64,000 bases of DNA, from positions 12,214,428 through 12,278,427 of the forward strand of contig NC_059480.1 of NCBI RefSeq assembly GCF_018139145.2. The letters run 5' to 3'. The stretch is from Gymnogyps californianus (Eukaryota > Chordata > Aves > Accipitriformes > Cathartidae). The stretch's first letter is position 1. Every line of letters starts with the position of its first letter. This document shows, in pieces, positions 60,061 through 64,000 of this stretch. Under the pieces are notes generated by a model. It was not told the DNA's origin. It saw nothing but the letters and a program-made list of their open reading frames with translations, and made no database searches. The translations under genes were made by a program, and so were the position numbers.

Positions 60061-61000
60061 CTTAGCGGTACCTGGTGCAACAGTTCGCTGTAAGGTTCTC
60101 TTCACTCTCTGGTATAACAATAAAGCCTGTGAAAGGTAACGTAACCCCAGCGCTCTCACACACCACAACAGAAAAGATCATAGTAGGTGCTGAAGATCTT
60201 ACTTGGAAAAATGATCAGATTTATGAGACAGGGACAACACTTAGAGAAGAGTACTTGCTAGTTCCCCTGAGAAACAAAACCACTATAACCAGTTGTAAAC
60301 CCATTATTTAAATTTACGCTCCGAAGTGTCTGGAGTTCAACTGAACTAAAACTGTGATCAAAAACTAATGGCATTGTTTGTCTCAGAACAAGAGAAACAA
60401 AAATACTGTACAAAAATTCTAATGATATCCTATTGCAGAGTAAAAGAGTACAATTTTCCCCTATCTCCCCCCTCATTCCCCTACAGTTTGGATGCATAGA
60501 GAAGCAAGCATTACTGTAAGTTAGCATATGCCTTCTGAACATATTTAGTCTAATCTTGTCCATGCCAAAACACTTTTTCTGAAATGGAGTCTGAAAAACA
60601 CTCACTATAGCCACACTTTTCACAAGGGAGGGCCTGTCCAGAACTCTCAGGAGCCTGAATGGATGTTAAAGTCACAGATACTATGCCCTGCATGCTGCAC
60701 TCTTGTTATAGCCATACTGCCAGGGTCCTCTAACTCACAGCTTTGTGTCATTTCCTTCACGAGGGTTTCTTAGCACAGCAGGCAAGGGCTAAGGAAACAG
60801 TTGCAGAACACTGCAACACTTTACCAGTTTCTTCATGGTAAGATTTAAGATCCCAAATGCTTTTCTAGACATAGCCAGGCCATATGGAAGAAAGTCAAAG
60901 GAAACAAAAATTCAAGGTCTACTGCTGAAAAGAAATACTAATTATTTTTAGGAAGCCCTTCTGAACTATGAGTAGAAAAAGCTGAAAGAAGCACTTTACA
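60061..61000. other. Spacer between the ATR 3' end and the XRN1 promoter
   Basis: Less than 1 kb of AT-balanced DNA with no recognised gene; a short plus-strand open frame at 60075-60311 has no match. Confidence 0.7.
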
Positions 61001-61017
61001 TCGTATCAGTATAAAAC

Positions 61018-61023
61018 TTTAAT
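61018..61023 (-). terminator. ATR: Candidate poly(A) signal ATTAAA for ATR
   Basis: On the minus strand ATTAAA lies about 400 nt downstream of the ATR stop, followed by a G/T-containing stretch (GATGTAAAGTGCTTCTTT). No canonical AATAAA was seen closer to the stop. Confidence 0.4.
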
Positions 61024-61420
61024 GTCAGATTTTCTAATCTACAAGTAAGCTGAATGAGAAAAATCTTTACAAAAATATACAGTACTTTATAGAGTGCATT
61101 CTTTCAACATTGTACACATTTTTCATAGAGTAACAAACTTGCAGAGACTTGCACAGTCTAATTTTTCAGCAGTTCCTATGTACTGCCTTCTATATGTATA
61201 CAAAACATAAGTCGTAATACCTTACAGATCTGCAAGTGTATTCAAAACATACTTGCAAGCGTATTGTATATTTTACATAGATTTCAGATTGATCATAAGA
61301 CTGTTCTGCTGCTTACAATCAGAAATCAACAGAAGTAACCAGTTAGCACTGATTAATACCTTCTCAAGAATATTACAGCTACATCACTCGTGAATAGTAT
61401 CATTCCAAAGTGAACAAGTT

Positions 61421-61594
61421 TCACATATATGGAGCCCAGCCCATATACATCTGGCAGAGCAGGTTGTCATCACTTGCTTCTTGAATAAGGTAATGAACAT
61501 GCCCTTCAATAGATAAGGGTAATCCTTTTATTCTGTTTCTAGTCTTAATGACACCTTGCAGCCGTTGTTCTATATCAAGGACGTGGGTTTTGGC
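61421..61594 (-). CDS. ATR: ATR last coding exon (FATC domain)
   Basis: Encodes AKTHVLDIEQRLQGVIKTRN and GLPLSIEGHVHYLIQEASDD to the stop TGA at 61421-61423. Acceptor TCCAG|GCC. Confidence 0.97.
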   Translation of the reverse strand, partial: AKTHVLDIEQRLQGVIKTRNRIKGLPLSIEGHVHYLIQEASDDNLLCQMYMGWAPYM

Positions 61595-63512
61595 CTGGAA
61601 ACAAAGAAAAAGGAAAAAAAAAAAAAGAATATTGCTACTATCCATGAACTTCCACTTTTTAAACTGAAAAAGGATTTATTAGGATGCGTTTGAAATCTGT
61701 ATGCTAATTTAATACAAAACCCAGATGTCTACACCAGTTACTTTGAAAATAAAGGATACTCACTTTTTAAAATCATTCTTTAAAATGGATAGATTATTGG
61801 TCAAGTTGTAACTTTTGCCTTATGTTTTTACAGATAAAGTTTACCAGAGAAGACTGAAAAAGCTATGCAAATGTCTTTGAAAATGTTAGAATGCTTTAAT
61901 TCATACAATTACTTTCAAATAAATGCAAAATTTTTCCCAGCTTTTTTCTTGGAACTCTGGATAAAATTAAAGAAGATACCTAGTCTGGAAAATTTAGGCC
62001 AAAATTATGAGCAACTGAAAATGAAGAAGTCTAATAACAGGTTGTGCTGAGCAACTCAAAATGAGCTGTTCTGAGGCCCACTGGAGTAGCTAGTTCATAC
62101 CAATTATACTCACACATTTTCTTTTAAAGCTCAAGCATAACATTGGCACCTATCCAGAAAAAAGTTAACACATACAACTGTGTGGGTGGTCCTGTAACTA
62201 AAAGAAACGTTATGTAGACACAGCCTGGTTAGTAATTGTTTGAAGACCAGGAGATTTTCTGTGCTCAAATAGATCAGTTAAGTTCTTTGTTGTAATATAG
62301 CTTCAGTACTGCAGTTTGTCCTTATCTTAGTTGCAGTGTTTATCAGTGCTCCCTAAATTTTATCTGCTATCAGATATATTTATTTTCACTAAATATTCCT
62401 TTTAAAGCAAAAAGAGACAAATCAGAATTTTTGCAAAGGGGAAAGAGAATAAATATTACAGGTTGTGCAAGCTGTATTTTGGATGAACAATATAGTATTT
62501 ATCAGCATGTACAAAAGAAACAGTACATACGTAATCCTAATTTTAACCAAGTATTCCTTGACACGTAACAAGAAATGTATTTATTCAATAATAAACATCC
62601 ACTCATGAAAAGCACAAAAATATGCATGGAAAGGACTCCAGATGTTACCACCACTGTAAATCTGGAGGACTGTGCAACAGTCAGAGTGAGGGGTAGCAAG
62701 AGCCTCTCCTATCCTATTGCTTCTGTTGATGTTGTCCATGATTTAGTAACACTAGTAAGAGAATTATAGGCTCTATTTTGTTTGGTTCTTTAGTAGATAA
62801 ATTACATTTTCTATCAATAAAAATAGTCTCTTTATAGATAAAAATTATGAACACAGAGATAATCAAGAAGAAACAACCAGAGGGATTTTTAAATGAAAGA
62901 AAAAACAAGACAGTTAAGGTTTCAATTAGAAAATATGCAACTTGCAACCATAATGGACATTTGACATTTGAATACCTGATGCTATGCTTGTTTTAAACTA
63001 ACCTTTTCATTGACAACTTCTCCAGTTTCGTTCACCTGTGCTTTTGTATTCCCTTTAACAGGTTTACTCCATTCCACAAGAGGATCATGGAGAAAAGTCT
63101 TTAAGACACTAAATAAATTAAAAATAAAAAAAAGGATAAGATACATATAATACATTTAATTTTCAAAACAAGAACACTGACAGAAGTCTAAAGTTAGTGC
63201 TGAATATTTATATTGTTTTATATTTAACTGCATGTCATGGTAAGACTGAGCTGCATGATAGGCATATGCTGGAACTGACACATTCACCAACAGTTACTGT
63301 TTCAGATGTTTAGAGTACAGACAGCTTTTTCAGAGTTTGTAGCAAAACCAGTTGCCGTACCTCATTAGAGGCTCCCTTTGATCACGCATAAGCCTCATTG
63401 TGACTTCACAAGCTCTTCGGAAGAGACCTTCTGTTCCCATTGGGCCCATTCCATTAACCATGTTGTGAGTGAGACGAAAAGGAACGATTTCCGGAACTTC
63501 AAAAGTTTCTCC
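61421..63512 (-). CDS. ATR: ATR, serine/threonine checkpoint kinase, C-terminal 143 residues in 3 exons, continues right of window
   Basis: Three minus-strand exons encode the end of ATR (human protein 2644 aa). ATR, with ATRIP, senses RPA-coated single-stranded DNA and phosphorylates CHK1 in the nucleus. Visible here are the end of the PIKK activation segment (GETFEVPEIVPFRLTHNMVN), the helix with GTEGLFRRACEVTMRLMRDQ, the PIKK regulatory linker around LKTFLHDPLVEWSKPVKG, and the FATC domain ending LCQMYMGWAPYM and stop. The catalytic DRH and DFN motifs are encoded further right. Relative to human, GWTPYM is GWAPYM and some residues in the PRD differ. The frame is intact across all junctions. 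Confidence 0.97.
61595..63002 (-). other. ATR: ATR intron, penultimate
   Basis: 1.4 kb AT-rich intron with no recognised feature. Confidence 0.8.
63003..63108 (-). CDS. ATR: ATR coding exon, second from last
   Basis: Encodes VLKTFLHDPLVEWSKPVKGN then TKAQVNETGEVVNEK (PIKK regulatory domain). Acceptor TTTAG|TGTC (phase 2), donor AAG|GTTAGT. Confidence 0.96.
63361..63512 (-). CDS. ATR: ATR coding exon, third from last
   Basis: Encodes GETFEVPEIVPFRLTHNMVN then GMGPMGTEGLFRRACE, the end of the activation segment and the C-lobe helices. The acceptor TAAAG|GGA is set by phase and by human CLFNK|GETF. Donor TGAG|GTACGG (phase 2). Confidence 0.95.
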
Positions 63513-64000
63513 CTTTACATTGATAAAAAAGGGTATGCCCTAAGCGTTTTAAGCATTATTAAAATAAAGGGTAACATTTGCATTGTTTTTAGGTTTTTTT
63601 CCCCATCTTTGTCAGTGGCAGTTTCCTAGCTGACAAGAGATGTTTGCTCAGATCACAGTCCTTCTCAGCTGTTAAAGGGAAATTGCAGTGAATAAAGGAC
63701 ACCAATGTCCAAATAACTTCTTTTTCCCTATTTTAATACACTAATACAGGGTATAAAATTTTGTTCTAAATATATATTGCTGCTCTGTAGTCTCATGCAA
63801 AATACTAACTTTTCTTTTATAATATGCAAGTGGTTTAAAAACAATTCTTTTTTTTAATTAAGGGTTATGTAGGGCAATTCAGGCTTACTAAAAAGAAAGT
63901 AGGAGAAAATAATAACAGTATCTCTGCCTCACTTATCTGAATTAAAAAGAGCACATGTCCCACACCAAAAGCATCTTTCAACAGAAACACCAAAACTCCA
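63513..64000 (-). other. ATR: ATR intron (partial)
   Basis: AT-rich, no further ATR exon recognised before the window ends. Confidence 0.75.

Noticed and set aside
1..64000. CR1 LINE copies, the main bird transposon
   Set aside because: I looked for the typical 3'-terminal ATTCTATG-type repeats and did not find a convincing copy; a repeat search could still find diverged pieces.
1..64000. tRNA, snoRNA, miRNA, CRISPR or prophage features
   Set aside because: No clear tRNA boxes, direct-repeat arrays or phage genes were seen; intronic snoRNA or miRNA hairpins cannot be excluded by eye.

Overview
This window is vertebrate nuclear DNA, almost certainly from a bird. It carries parts of three genes in a row on the minus strand: GK5 (5' part), XRN1 (complete) and ATR (3' end). 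This GK5-XRN1-ATR order is the known amniote arrangement (human 3q23). Support for a bird comes from compact introns, the close fit of all three proteins to amniote sequences, and a dispersed repeat at 3725-4194 that I recognise from memory as a common avian endogenous-retrovirus LTR. That LTR family is typical of neoavian genomes, so a galliform is less likely, but I cannot name the species.

Layout. 1-15917: the first 11 coding exons of GK5 (residues 1-344); the rest lies left of position 1. 15290-16350: GC-rich CpG-island promoter of GK5. 16350-22200: intergenic, AT-rich, no gene recognised. About 22200-25711: probable XRN1 3' UTR. 25712-59633: XRN1, 43 coding exons, 1770 codons, every splice junction phase-consistent. 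About 58900-60060: CpG-island promoter of XRN1. 61421-63512: the last three coding exons of ATR (PIKK activation segment, PRD and FATC), continuing to the right. I see no tRNA, rRNA, CRISPR array or bacterial-type operon.

Function. GK5 is an FGGY-family glycerol-kinase-like protein. XRN1 is the cytoplasmic 5'-3' exoribonuclease that degrades decapped mRNA. ATR is the replication-stress checkpoint kinase. They are neighbours by conserved synteny; nothing in the sequence shows a shared pathway. XRN1's catalytic residues are all intact at the positions known from metazoan XRN1.

The most interesting local signals are two in-frame, phase-0 exons (102 and 111 bp) in the disordered C-terminal part of XRN1 that I cannot align to the human protein as I remember it, several tandem splice acceptors, a polyproline expansion near the XRN1 C terminus, a possible overlapping uORF in the XRN1 leader, and a perfect 12-bp-arm hairpin in the intergenic region. 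I found no evidence of a wholly new biological system.
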